Part shown: piece after piece, positions 42,612 through 51,700 of the stretch
How the letters are laid out: every line of letters begins with the position of its first letter
How positions within the stretch are numbered: the stretch's first letter is position 1
Assembly: GCA_964614655.1 (NCBI GenBank)
Contig: CAZTPF010000002.1
Coordinates: 1-64,000, forward strand
Source of the DNA: Casp-actino8 sp964614655
GTDB lineage: Bacteria; Actinomycetota; Acidimicrobiia; Acidimicrobiales; Ilumatobacteraceae
Direction of reading: 5' to 3'
Length of the DNA stretch: 64,000 bases
Program-made: the position numbers and the translations under genes
The notes under the pieces: model-generated
What the model saw: the letters and a program-made list of their open reading frames with translations, nothing else
Told to the model about the DNA's origin: nothing
Database searches by the model: none

Positions 42612-43235
42612 TCACTCGAACAGGCGCCGCTTGGCCCGTTCGAACTCCTCGTCCGAAATCGAACCACGGTCGCGTAGTCCCTCGAGCTTCATCAGCTGTT
42701 CGGCCAAGTCGTCACTCCCCGACGACGGAGGTGGAAACGAGAACGAGCGCCGATGGTTCTCCTCCATCTGCACGTGGATCAGATTCTGGACCTGGTCGGG
42801 CTTCAAGATGTCGGTGAAACGCTGCTGGCCGTCTTCGCCACCCGACTCGATCAAGAGGTCGCCGGCGTCGATCAGACGCTCGAACAACGACTGCTTGAAA
42901 CTGACGTTGTTGACCCGTTCCAGCGGTATCTCGATTCCACTCTTGGCCACGACTCCCTTGCGGGCGATCACCCGGTCGCTCGTGATCACGAAATGGGTCG
43001 TGCGCCAGACCAGCCAGCGAATCGCCAGCCAGACGAGGCTGGCCAGCGCCACCAATCCGACGATCCATTTCAGCCCGGTTTCCCATGCGGCGCCGTCGAG
43101 GACCGCGAGGAGCCACAAGAAGAGGACACCCGACACCAGGAACGCCGCCGCCGGACGGGACATGAACCACCAGTGAGGGTGGATGTCGAGAGCGATTTCC
43201 TCTCCGTCGTTCAAGAGGCGGCGGGGATACGGCAT
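42612..43235 (-). CDS. PH-domain (YdbS-like) membrane protein with SHOCT tail
   Basis: 207 residues. Two transmembrane helices (about 30-47 and 57-75) precede a bacterial PH domain (THFVITSDRVIARKGVVAKSGIEIPLERVNNVSFKQSLFERLI). The C-terminal 35 residues (LAEQLMKLEGLRDRGSISDEEFERAKRRLF) form a SHOCT module. Its role is unknown. ATG 43235 lies six bases from TAGCGT (43242-43247), divergent from the helicase with 49 bases between starts. Confidence 0.85.
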   Translation of the reverse strand: MPYPRRLLNDGEEIALDIHPHWWFMSRPAAAFLVSGVLFLWLLAVLDGAAWETGLKWIVGLVALASLVWLAIRWLVWRTTHFVITSDRVIARKGVVAKSGIEIPLERVNNVSFKQSLFERLIDAGDLLIESGGEDGQQRFTDILKPDQVQNLIHVQMEENHRRSFSFPPPSSGSDDLAEQLMKLEGLRDRGSISDEEFERAKRRLFE

Positions 43236-43284
43236 ACCCGAACGCTAGTCGGGCCGTCCGACCCGATGCCCTAGCCTCAACCCG

Positions 43285-45234
43285 GTGACCGCTTCGGACC
43301 CGAACGAACTGCCGACACCTGATGACGTGTCGGATGCCGGGTTCGGCGAGGTGCTCGCCGGTCTCGACGACGTCCAAGCGCGCGCCGTCACGTCACCCGC
43401 GCCGCTTCTCGCGATCGTCGCCGGCGCCGGTTCGGGCAAGACGTCGGTCCTGACCCGTCGGGTCGCCTACCGAGCGCTGCGCGGTGACACCGACGCTCGA
43501 CACTCGGTGGTCCTGACGTTCACCCGTCAGGCCGCCTACGAACTGAAACGGCGCCTGAGAGGTTTCGGTCTCGACGAGCCTCCGACTGCCGGAACGTTCC
43601 ACGCCGTCTGCCTCGCTCTGCTTCGTCAGAAATGGGACGACGAGGGGCGCCGTCACCCGACCGTCGTCTCCGACCGCACTCGACTCGTGGCCGAAGTCCT
43701 CGGGGAGAGTCGGCGAGGACGCCTGCACGACCTCGTGGCTGAGATCGACTGGGCTCGCGCCCGCCGACTCGCACCGGACGAAATTTCGAAGGCGGCCAAG
43801 GCCGCCGGCCGACCGACAGCCGGACGCGATCTCGCCAAGGTGATGGCAGACGTCGCAGGGTTGAAGAGGAAACGAGGAATCGTGGATCTCGACGATCTTC
43901 TCGAACTCGTGGTCTCCAGCCTCGACGATCCGGCGTTCGCGGCCGCCACACGGTGGCGCTTCCGACACTTCTACGTCGACGAGGCCCAGGACCTCAATCC
44001 ACTTCAACACGCTGTTCTGTCGACCCTTCTCGGCGATCGCACCGATCTGACTCTCGTCGGGGATCCGGCTCAGGCCATCTACGGCTTCAACGGATCGGAC
44101 CCCCGCTTTCTCGCCGAGGTCGAGCGCTACTTCCCAGGGGTCGAGATCGTTCGACTCGACACGAACTACCGCTGCACCCCGGAGATCGTCGCCACCGGAC
44201 TGCACATCCTCTCCGACGACCCGTCCCCCACCCCGCCGCTCGTCTCGTCGCGCCCGTCGGGAATCGCCCCCACCTCGTTCGTCTTCGACGACGAGGAAGC
44301 CGAGGCCGCCGGCGTCGCCCAACTGGTCGCCGAGGCCAAGCCGGCGTTCGCCCGTTGGCGGGACATGGCCGTCCTGGCGCGGACCAACGCCCAACTCGCG
44401 CTCGTGCACGAGGCCTTGAAAGCCGTCGGTGTTCCGTCGATTCTGAGCGGAGTGGCCGCCGACCCCGTTCAACAGGCGGTTCGAGCGGCCGGCGAACAGA
44501 CGTCGCGTGCGCGCCTCGCCATGTGGAGTCACGACGCCCGCCAACCCGACGCCGACCTCGACGATTCGGCCATCGAGGCCCGACGTCGCGTGGCCGATGC
44601 CGTCGACGAATTCCTCGCCGACGGAGGTCGTGACGGACTCGGATTCATGGCCTGGGTCCGCACCAATCGACCCTTTCAAGCCGACCGAGCCGAGGACGGC
44701 GTCGAACTGCTCACTTTCCACGCCGCGAAAGGTCGCGAGTGGTTCGGTGTGACTCTGATCGGGTGCGAGATCGGACTCGTTCCGCATTCGTCGGCCCGTA
44801 CCCCGGACGCGCTTGCCGAAGAGGCTCGTCTGGCCTACGTCGCTGTCACTCGCGCGTCGGATCGGCTCCTTCTCACCTCGGCTCGGAGTCGACGCGGCAA
44901 GGACACTCGTCCCTCGTCGTTCCTGGCGCACCTTCCGACAGCTCCGCCACCCGCACCACCCAGTGCCGACTTTCTCGATGGCCAACGCCGACGACGAGAG
45001 AGCGTCGACTCCACCGGGGACGCGCTCCTCGACGCTCTCGTCGACTGGAGAAGCCGGACCGCACGGGTGTCAGGGGTGGCTCCCACGCTCATCTGCTCCG
45101 ACCGCGCCCTCGCCGACATCGCCAGTCGACGTCCGACGAACGTCGACGAACTGGCGGCCGTTCCCGGAGTGGGTGCCGTCATGGCCCGACGAGTCGGCGA
45201 CCGAGTTCTGGAGTTGATCCGCTCGCTTCGATGA
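43285..45234 (+). CDS. UvrD2-like superfamily 1 DNA helicase with HRDC domain
   Basis: 649 residues. Motor motifs are AIVAGAGSGKTSVLTRRV (46-53 P-loop), TFTRQAAYELKRRL, DEAQDLNPLQ, VGDPAQAIYGFNGSDP, LDTNYRC, TFHAAKGREWFGV and VAVTRASDRLLLTSAR. The last 75 residues are an HRDC domain (DRALADIASRRPTNVDELAAVPGVGAVMARRVGDRVLELI), an arrangement typical of mycobacterial UvrD2. The four-Cys motif that links motor and HRDC in UvrD2 is not evident. GTG 43285 follows TAGCCT (43272-43277) by seven bases. Confidence 0.92.
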   Translation: MTASDPNELPTPDDVSDAGFGEVLAGLDDVQARAVTSPAPLLAIVAGAGSGKTSVLTRRVAYRALRGDTDARHSVVLTFTRQAAYELKRRLRGFGLDEPPTAGTFHAVCLALLRQKWDDEGRRHPTVVSDRTRLVAEVLGESRRGRLHDLVAEIDWARARRLAPDEISKAAKAAGRPTAGRDLAKVMADVAGLKRKRGIVDLDDLLELVVSSLDDPAFAAATRWRFRHFYVDEAQDLNPLQHAVLSTLLGDRTDLTLVGDPAQAIYGFNGSDPRFLAEVERYFPGVEIVRLDTNYRCTPEIVATGLHILSDDPSPTPPLVSSRPSGIAPTSFVFDDEEAEAAGVAQLVAEAKPAFARWRDMAVLARTNAQLALVHEALKAVGVPSILSGVAADPVQQAVRAAGEQTSRARLAMWSHDARQPDADLDDSAIEARRRVADAVDEFLADGGRDGLGFMAWVRTNRPFQADRAEDGVELLTFHAAKGREWFGVTLIGCEIGLVPHSSARTPDALAEEARLAYVAVTRASDRLLLTSARSRRGKDTRPSSFLAHLPTAPPPAPPSADFLDGQRRRRESVDSTGDALLDALVDWRSRTARVSGVAPTLICSDRALADIASRRPTNVDELAAVPGVGAVMARRVGDRVLELIRSLR

Positions 45235-45249
45235 CCTCGAAGCGGAACC

Positions 45250-46020
45250 TCAGGGCTTCGAACGGCCCTGGTGCTCGTCCCGCAACTGGTCGAGTGCGCC
45301 GAACCGCTCGGGACGGACCGAGATGAAGAGACCCTTGGCTTCGGCGCAGAGGCGATCGCCGGCATGGATGGTGCCGGTCGTGAAGATCTTGCGGCCGTCG
45401 ATGCGATCGAACCGCCCAGCCACCCGAAGCGGAGTGTGGAGCGGGGTCGGTGAGCGATAGGTGATCTCGAGCTTTCCGGTCATGCCGGGAGCCCCTGAGA
45501 GAGCCTGAGCGAAACCGAGAACCTCGTCGAAGATCGCAGCGATCAAACCGCCGTGCACATGACCGGGAGGCCCCTCGTAGGCGTCTCCGTACGTCACCTC
45601 GGCGACGACCTCGGTGTCGGTCGACGACAACGAGACGATCGACGCCAAGGCGTTCAACGGCCCGGTCACCGGACTGTGGCTGGTGAAACCGTGCGGGACA
45701 CCCCCGACCGAACCTTCGGCGGACCCGTGATAGCCACGACCATGGGGACCGGGCTCCAGAAGACTCACCGCTTGATCGACGAGATCGGCCGCACGGGCCA
45801 TGACCTCGTCGGCGGCCGTCGAAGTGGCGGCGTGTTGAAGCATCTGTCGAAGTCCGTGCGCCAGCCGAACCTTTCCGGTCGAGGATTCGTACAACGACTC
45901 ACGATTCTCGGGAATCTCGAGGAGCGCTCGCCGGATGTTCTCTCCCCGCTCGTTCACCGTGTTCGAATCACTCGTGTTCGAATCACTCGTGTTCGAATCG
46001 TTCGTGTGCGCGTCAGTCAT
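45250..46020 (-). CDS. PaaI-like hot-dog thioesterase with repeat-encoded N-terminus
   Basis: 256 residues. The hot-dog domain has GPPGHVHGGLIAAIFDEVLGFA (active-site H-G-G and D-E) and RSPTPLHTPLRVAGR. About 90 N-terminal residues precede it; the first 20 contain the repeat DSNTSDSNTSDSNT, encoded by three 15-base units at 45961-46005. The ATG overlaps the xthA stop by eight bases, so this is the third gene of the NYN-xthA-thioesterase operon. It probably hydrolyses acyl-CoA; the substrate is unknown. Confidence 0.82.
   Translation of the reverse strand: MTDAHTNDSNTSDSNTSDSNTVNERGENIRRALLEIPENRESLYESSTGKVRLAHGLRQMLQHAATSTAADEVMARAADLVDQAVSLLEPGPHGRGYHGSAEGSVGGVPHGFTSHSPVTGPLNALASIVSLSSTDTEVVAEVTYGDAYEGPPGHVHGGLIAAIFDEVLGFAQALSGAPGMTGKLEITYRSPTPLHTPLRVAGRFDRIDGRKIFTTGTIHAGDRLCAEAKGLFISVRPERFGALDQLRDEHQGRSKP
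45961..46005. repeat. three tandem 15-base units in thioesterase gene
   Basis: GTTCGAATCACTCGT occurs twice exactly (45961-45975, 45976-45990) and once with two changes (45991-46005). In-frame length means copy changes would keep the frame. Confidence 0.9.
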
Positions 46021-46786
46021 CGATGTCAACCAGTACCGGGGCGTGGTCGCTCGGCTGTTGTCCCTTGCGAGCGTTGCGATCGACGATAGTCCAGCGCGCC
46101 CGTCGGGCGACGGCCTCGGTCGCGAGGATGAGGTCGATCCGCAACCCCCGTCCCTGATGGAAGTCTCCCGATCGATAGTCCCACCACGAGTAGAGGCCGG
46201 CCTCGTCGTGATGTCGACGAAAAACGTCGACGAGACCCCAGTTTTCGAGCTCTCGCAGCGCCTCTCGCTCCGGCTCGCTGACATGCGTCGCACCGACGAA
46301 GCGCGACGGGTCGTAGACGTCTCGGTCGTCGGGCGCGATGTTGAAGTCGCCGGTCACGATCACCGGCGCCTCGGACGACTCGTTGGCCCGGAGATGGGCG
46401 AGGAGTCTCTTCATCCACGCCAACTTGTAGACGTAGTGATCGTTGTCGAGCGAACGTCCATTGGGGACATACACCGAACTGACACGGACTCCACCACACG
46501 TCGCAGTGACGAGTCGGGCCTCAGGATCGGGGGCATCGCCGTCGGCGAATCCACGAACCGCATCGACCAATCCGACGCGTGACACGATGGCGACACCGTT
46601 CCACTGGCCCTGTCCGTGATGAACGCTTTCGTATCCGAGTTGCTCGAAGGCCAGATGGGGAAAAGCATCCTCGGCCAACTTCGTTTCCTGCAGGCACACC
46701 ACATCCGGTCGAACGTCGGCGATCCATTCCTCGACCCGAGGAAGTCGGGCGCGCAACGAGTTGACGTTCCAGGTGGCAACTCTCAT
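46013..46786 (-). CDS. xthA: exodeoxyribonuclease III
   Basis: 257 residues of the Mg-dependent AP endonuclease/3'-exonuclease. Signature residues are ATWNVNSLRARLPRV, CLQETKLAEDAFP, YVPNGRS, GDFNIAPDDRDVYDP, the RIDLILAT motif and the terminal SDHAPVLVDI. It acts in base-excision repair after glycosylases such as MutM encoded elsewhere in the window. ATG 46786 overlaps the stop of the NYN-S1 gene (ATGA). Confidence 0.96.
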   Translation of the reverse strand: MRVATWNVNSLRARLPRVEEWIADVRPDVVCLQETKLAEDAFPHLAFEQLGYESVHHGQGQWNGVAIVSRVGLVDAVRGFADGDAPDPEARLVTATCGGVRVSSVYVPNGRSLDNDHYVYKLAWMKRLLAHLRANESSEAPVIVTGDFNIAPDDRDVYDPSRFVGATHVSEPEREALRELENWGLVDVFRRHHDEAGLYSWWDYRSGDFHQGRGLRIDLILATEAVARRARWTIVDRNARKGQQPSDHAPVLVDIDD

Positions 46787-47958
46787 CGACGACCGGCCGT
46801 CGCTTTCTTGGCGGTCGTCTTCTTCGGTGCCGCTTTCTTGGTGGCCGCCTTCGTCGGAGCAGCCTTCTTCGGGGCTGCCTTCTTCTCGACAGGCTTCTTC
46901 ACAGCCGCCTTCTTCGGTGCGTCCTTCTTGGCGGTCGTCTTCGTCGGAGCAGCCTTCTTCGGCGCAGCCTTCTTCGGAGCAGCCTTCTTCGGCGCAGCCT
47001 TCTTCTCAGTCGCCTTCTTCTCGACTGCCTTCTTCGGTGCGGACTTCTTGCTCTCGTCCTTCGGCGAACTCGGCTTCAAGTCGATGCTGCGTCGAGACGC
47101 CACGACCGACACGACCTCCAAGGACACCTGATCACCGATCGCCATCACCTCGCGTGCCGATCGGGGCGGTGGATCGCTGATCAGCCGCAACGGCACGTAG
47201 CCCTTTACGTCGCCGATCTGCACGTAGGCCCCGTGCGACGAATAACTCTCGACGACTCCCTTGACCAGTGACCCCACCGGATGTTTTTCGAGGAACGACA
47301 GGAACGGAATGACGTCGTTGACCGCTTTGGACGAAGTCGACGGCGCGGCCGCCTTGGCGGCCTTGACGACCTCTTTGTCGGCAGCCTTCGCCGAACTCTT
47401 GGCCGGCTCCTTGGTGGCCCCTGCCTTTCCGGGCTTCTTCTTGGCCACACCCGGCGGGGGCGACTTCGGAACCGGCATCGGCTTCATGGCTTCCGCACTG
47501 ACCTTGGGCGACGCCTTCTGCACGCTTCGTCGGCTCTTCTCACCACGAACCGGGGTACGAGTCACGAAGACCCAGCCGACGTGCGGAACTGGTTTGCCCC
47601 CGATCAAACGGCCTTCGTGAAAGAGCCACGGGTACTGCCCGTGGAATTCCTGATAGCTGTCGTTCGACAGGATGCTGGCCCCCACCTTCTGGGCGATCAT
47701 GAGCACGAAGGCATCACCGCGCCCGACCGTTCCCGCCGGTGGCGCCACCAACTCGTTGTTGGCGATCGCCTCGTCGAATTCGGCGACCTCCTTGCGATCG
47801 ATACGGTGACCGAACGTGGCGTCGACCACCACGGTGATGACGTCCTTCGGGTTCTCGGCCATGAAGGCCACCACGGCGTCGTTCAACTGCTTCAAGCTCG
47901 GCTTCGAGCGTCCTTCGGTGGCGATGTTCGAACCGTCGACGATCACGTGGCGAGCCAT
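46783..47958 (-). CDS. NYN/PIN-like ribonuclease - S1 - lysine-rich tail protein
   Basis: 391 residues in four parts. Residues 1-140 form a NYN/Zc3h12a-like PIN nuclease with acidic residues D8 (VDGSN), D46 (VDATFG), D82 (GRGDAF) and D100 (SNDSYQE). Residues 141-215 are a basic linker. Residues 226-296 are an S1 RNA-binding domain (VGSLVKGVVESYSSHGAYVQIG, then VSLEVVSV). Residues 299-391 are a histone-H1-like tail of KKAAPKK repeats. It probably cuts or guards RNA; no target is known. It heads the operon with xthA and the thioesterase. A weak TTTACT lies at 47966-47971. Confidence 0.8.
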   Translation of the reverse strand: MARHVIVDGSNIATEGRSKPSLKQLNDAVVAFMAENPKDVITVVVDATFGHRIDRKEVAEFDEAIANNELVAPPAGTVGRGDAFVLMIAQKVGASILSNDSYQEFHGQYPWLFHEGRLIGGKPVPHVGWVFVTRTPVRGEKSRRSVQKASPKVSAEAMKPMPVPKSPPPGVAKKKPGKAGATKEPAKSSAKAADKEVVKAAKAAAPSTSSKAVNDVIPFLSFLEKHPVGSLVKGVVESYSSHGAYVQIGDVKGYVPLRLISDPPPRSAREVMAIGDQVSLEVVSVVASRRSIDLKPSSPKDESKKSAPKKAVEKKATEKKAAPKKAAPKKAAPKKAAPTKTTAKKDAPKKAAVKKPVEKKAAPKKAAPTKAATKKAAPKKTTAKKATAGRR

Positions 47959-48015
47959 GGTGACCAGTAAACCACCGGTCACCCGATCGAGACGGGATCG
48001 CCCTACGATCGGGCT

Positions 48016-48711
48016 GTGACCCATCAACACATCGCCGATCGGACCTCGAACCAGGGGTTTCGGGCCGTCCTGTGGGACTTCGGCGGGGTGATTCTCTCGA
48101 GCCCTTTCGAAGCCTTCAACCGCTACGAGGACACCCGGGGGCTGCCCAAGAACCTCATCCGATCGATCAACGCCACCGACCCCGACACCAACGCCTGGGC
48201 TCGCTTCGAAAGGAGCGAGATCGACGCCATCGAATTCGACACCGCTTTCGCCGACGAGGCACGGGCACTCGGATTCGAGGTTCGGGGTGCTGACGTCCTG
48301 GCATTGCTCCGTGGCGAGATTCGCGCCGAGATGGTGGCCGCCCTCGACGTCGTTCGCACACGCGGCTACCTCACTGCCTGTCTCACCAACAACATGTCGG
48401 GTGGCGACGGTCGACGAGAGTCTCCGACCTCCGAACGCGACTCCGTTGTGGAAGCGGTCATGCAGCGCTTCGACGCCGTGATCGAGAGCTCGAAGGTCGG
48501 GGTGCGGAAACCCGAACTTCGGTTCTACGAGATCGCGTGCGAGACGCTCGGGGTCGAGCCGGCCGAGTGCGTCTTCCTCGACGACCTAGGAGTGAATCTG
48601 AAGCCGGCCGCTGCCATGGGGATGACCACCATCAAGGTGCTGTCGGCCGAACAGGCGCTCGGTGACCTCGAGTCGGTGCTCGGCTTCGGATTGCGCGCTC
48701 CGAACTCGTGA
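48016..48711 (+). CDS. HAD-superfamily hydrolase (ACAD10/epoxide-hydrolase-N-domain type)
   Basis: 231 residues. The Asp nucleophile is in AVLWDFGGVILSS; the downstream motifs are CLTNNMSGG (Thr/Ser), KVGVRKPELRFYEIAC (Lys) and VFLDDLGVNLKPAAAMGM (acid pair). The second motif-I Asp is replaced by Gly (DFGG), as in the ACAD10/soluble-epoxide-hydrolase phosphatase branch. GTG 48016 follows TACGAT (48004-48009) by six bases, in an 18-base segment identical to the start of the FakA-like gene. It ends exactly where the kgd stop begins. Confidence 0.85.
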   Translation: MTHQHIADRTSNQGFRAVLWDFGGVILSSPFEAFNRYEDTRGLPKNLIRSINATDPDTNAWARFERSEIDAIEFDTAFADEARALGFEVRGADVLALLRGEIRAEMVAALDVVRTRGYLTACLTNNMSGGDGRRESPTSERDSVVEAVMQRFDAVIESSKVGVRKPELRFYEIACETLGVEPAECVFLDDLGVNLKPAAAMGMTTIKVLSAEQALGDLESVLGFGLRAPNS

Positions 48712-51700
48712 TCAGAGACCGGCGAAGGTCTCGTCCATGAGGTCGGCCAGTTCCTGCTGGTGCACGGTCATCGAACCGGTGGCCGGACTGCCACTCGCCA
48801 CTCGTGCGACGTGGCGCAGGTCGTAGCCCTGCTCTTTCACACGCCAGACACGATGCTCGACGAAGTGCCACGGGCCCATGTTGCTCGGCTCCTCCTGCAA
48901 CCACACCACTTCGCGGGCGTTCGGGTAGCGGCTGAGGAGATTGAACATCTGCTCGATCGGGAACGGGTACAGCTGCTCGACCCGAACGACGGCGACGGGT
49001 GCATTGCGCTTGTCGCGCTCCGACATCGCGTCCCAGGCCACCTTGCCCGAGCAGAAGACCAGACGCTTCACCGCCGAGGGATCGGCGACGTTGGGATCGT
49101 CGAGAACCTCCTGGAACGAACCGTGTTCGAGAGCCGACACCGGTGACCGGCTCTCCTTCATGCGCAGCGGCTGCTTCGGCGTGAAGATCACGAGAGGTTT
49201 GCGAACTTCGCGGTGCATCTGCCGACGCAGGACGTGGAAGTACTGGGCGGCAGTCGTGGCGTTGACCACCTGGATGTTGTCCTCGGCGCACAGAGTCAGG
49301 AATCGCTCGATGCGCGCCGAACTGTGCTCGGGCCCCTGACCTTCGTAACCGTGCGGGAGAAGCATGACGAGTCCGTTGCGCTGGCCCCATTTGTCTTCGG
49401 CCGCCACGATGTATTGGTCGATGATGATCTGGGCGCCGTTCACGAAGTCGCCGAACTGCGCTTCCCATAGAACGAGGGCTTCGGGGTTCGAGTGGGCGTA
49501 GCCGTATTCGAAGCCGACGGCGGCGTACTCGCTCAACAGCGAGTCGTACACCCAGAACTTCTGAGCGCCTTCGAGCTCGGCGAGTGGAATCCAGACTCGT
49601 TCGTCCTCGTTGTCGATGAGTGCCGCATGACGGTGGCTGAAGGTTCCACGTCGGGAATCCTCGCCGGCCAAACGGACCGGGTAGCCCTCGATCACGAGTG
49701 ATCCGAAGGCCAACGCCTCACCCGTCGCCCACTCGATCTCACCCTGCTCGTACAACTTGGCGCGAGCCTCGAACTGGCGAGCGAGCTTGGGGTGCACCGT
49801 GAAGTCGTCGGGGTACGCGGTCAACTGATGGAACACGCGATCGAGCACCGCCCGTGAGACACCGGTCTCGACGTGGGGCAATACGCCGACGGGTCGCGGC
49901 GGCTTGGCGACCTTGGTGGGAGCCGGGGCCTGGGCGCGGGTCTCGTCGAGCGCCAGTTGCAGCTTGCCCTGGAAATCGTCGAGCGCCTGCTCGGCTTCCT
50001 CGAGCGTGATGTCGCCACGGCCGACCAACGTCTCGACGTAAAGCTTGCGCACACTGCGCTTCTCGGCGATCGCCTTGTACATGAGGGGTTGCGTGTAACT
50101 CGGGTCGTCGCCTTCGTTGTGACCGTGACGCCGGTAGCACACCATGTCGATCACGACGTCCTTGTGGAACCGCTGTCGATATTCGAAGGCCAAACGGGCC
50201 ACTCGCAGACAGGCTTCCGGGTCGTCACCGTTGACGTGGAAGATCGGCGCCTGCACGGTCTTGGCGACGTCACTGCAGTAGATCGACGAACGGGCGAACT
50301 GAGGAGCGGTCGTGAAGCCGATCTGGTTGTTGATGATGAGATGGATGGTGCCACCCACGCGGTACCCCATGATGTCGCTCATCGCCAGGCACTCGACGAC
50401 CACGCCCTGACCGGCGAAGGCCGCGTCTCCGTGGATGAGAATCGGCAACGACGGGAACGATCCGGGCGGGTCGATCTGATCCTGATGAGCGCGCGCCATA
50501 CCGAGCACGATCGGATCGACCGTCTCGAGATGACTGGGGTTGGAGGCCAGTTCGATCTTGATCTGATTACCTCGGGGGCTGCTGTGACTTCCCGAGGCAC
50601 CGAGGTGGTACTTGACGTCACCGGATCCCTGCACGGTGTTGGGATCGACATGCCCTTCGAACTCCTTGAAGAGCGACCCCAAACTCTTGCCCATCACGTT
50701 GGCGAGAACGTTGAGACGTCCGCGGTGCGCCATGCCGAGAACCGACGAATCGAGTCCGGAGTCGGCAGCCAACGACAGGATCTCGTCGAGGATCGGGATC
50801 GCGCTCTCCGCCCCTTCGAGACCGAAGCGCTTCGTGCCGACGTACTTGGTGGCGAGGAACTTCTCGAAGGCCTCGGCGGCGTTCAGCCGTTCGAGAACTC
50901 GATACTTCTCGTCCTTCGACAATTGGAACTCGACACCCTCGAAATGGGACTGGATCCACCGCTGCTCTTCGGTGTCCTGGATGTGCATGTATTCGACGCC
51001 GATGGTCCGGCAATAGGCGTCGCGTAGGACTCCGAGAAGGTCGCCGAGCGTCATCTTGGGAACGCCGCCGACGCCGCCAGTGAGGAATTCGCGCTCGAGA
51101 TCCCAGATGGTGAGGCCATAGGTGGCCGGGTCGAGCTCGACCGGCATCTTGGGCTCTTTCCAACGCAAGGGGTCGATGTCGGCGATGAGATGGCCGCGCA
51201 CACGATGCACGCGGATCAAGGTGGCCACCTGCATCTGCTTGTCGAGCATCGACTCCTCGCTGTCGAGCGAGGTGTGGTCGGTGCGCCACTTGACCGCTTC
51301 GTACGGAACGCCGAGGCTGGCGAAGACCGAGCGGTAGAAGTCGTGTTCGCCGAGAAGCAGCTCGTGGACGTGCTTCAAGAAGAGTCCGCTCTCGGCGCCC
51401 TGGATGATCCGGTGGTCGTAGGTGCTCGTGACCGTGACGACCTTGGAGATGCCGAGGGTTCCGAGAGTGTGCTCGTCGGCGCCCTGGAACTCGGCCGGGT
51501 AGTCGATCGAGCCGACTCCGACGATCACACCTTGTCCGGGCATGAGACGCGGCACGCTCTGGACGGTTCCGATGGTTCCCGGATTGGTGAGGCTGATGGT
51601 CGCACCCTGGAAGTCGGACACCTGCAACTTGTTCTGCTTCACCTTGCGAACGAGTTCGTCGTAGGCCACGAGGAACTCGGCGAAGTTCAACGTGTCGGCA

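Noticed and set aside
43393..44985. 530-codon minus-strand frame opposite the helicase
   Set aside because: No recognisable domain; the plus-strand UvrD2-like motifs are complete.
46800..47060. Regular short repeats that might suggest a CRISPR or VNTR array
   Set aside because: They are the in-frame KKAAPKK codons of the NYN-S1 protein, with no spacers and imperfect units.
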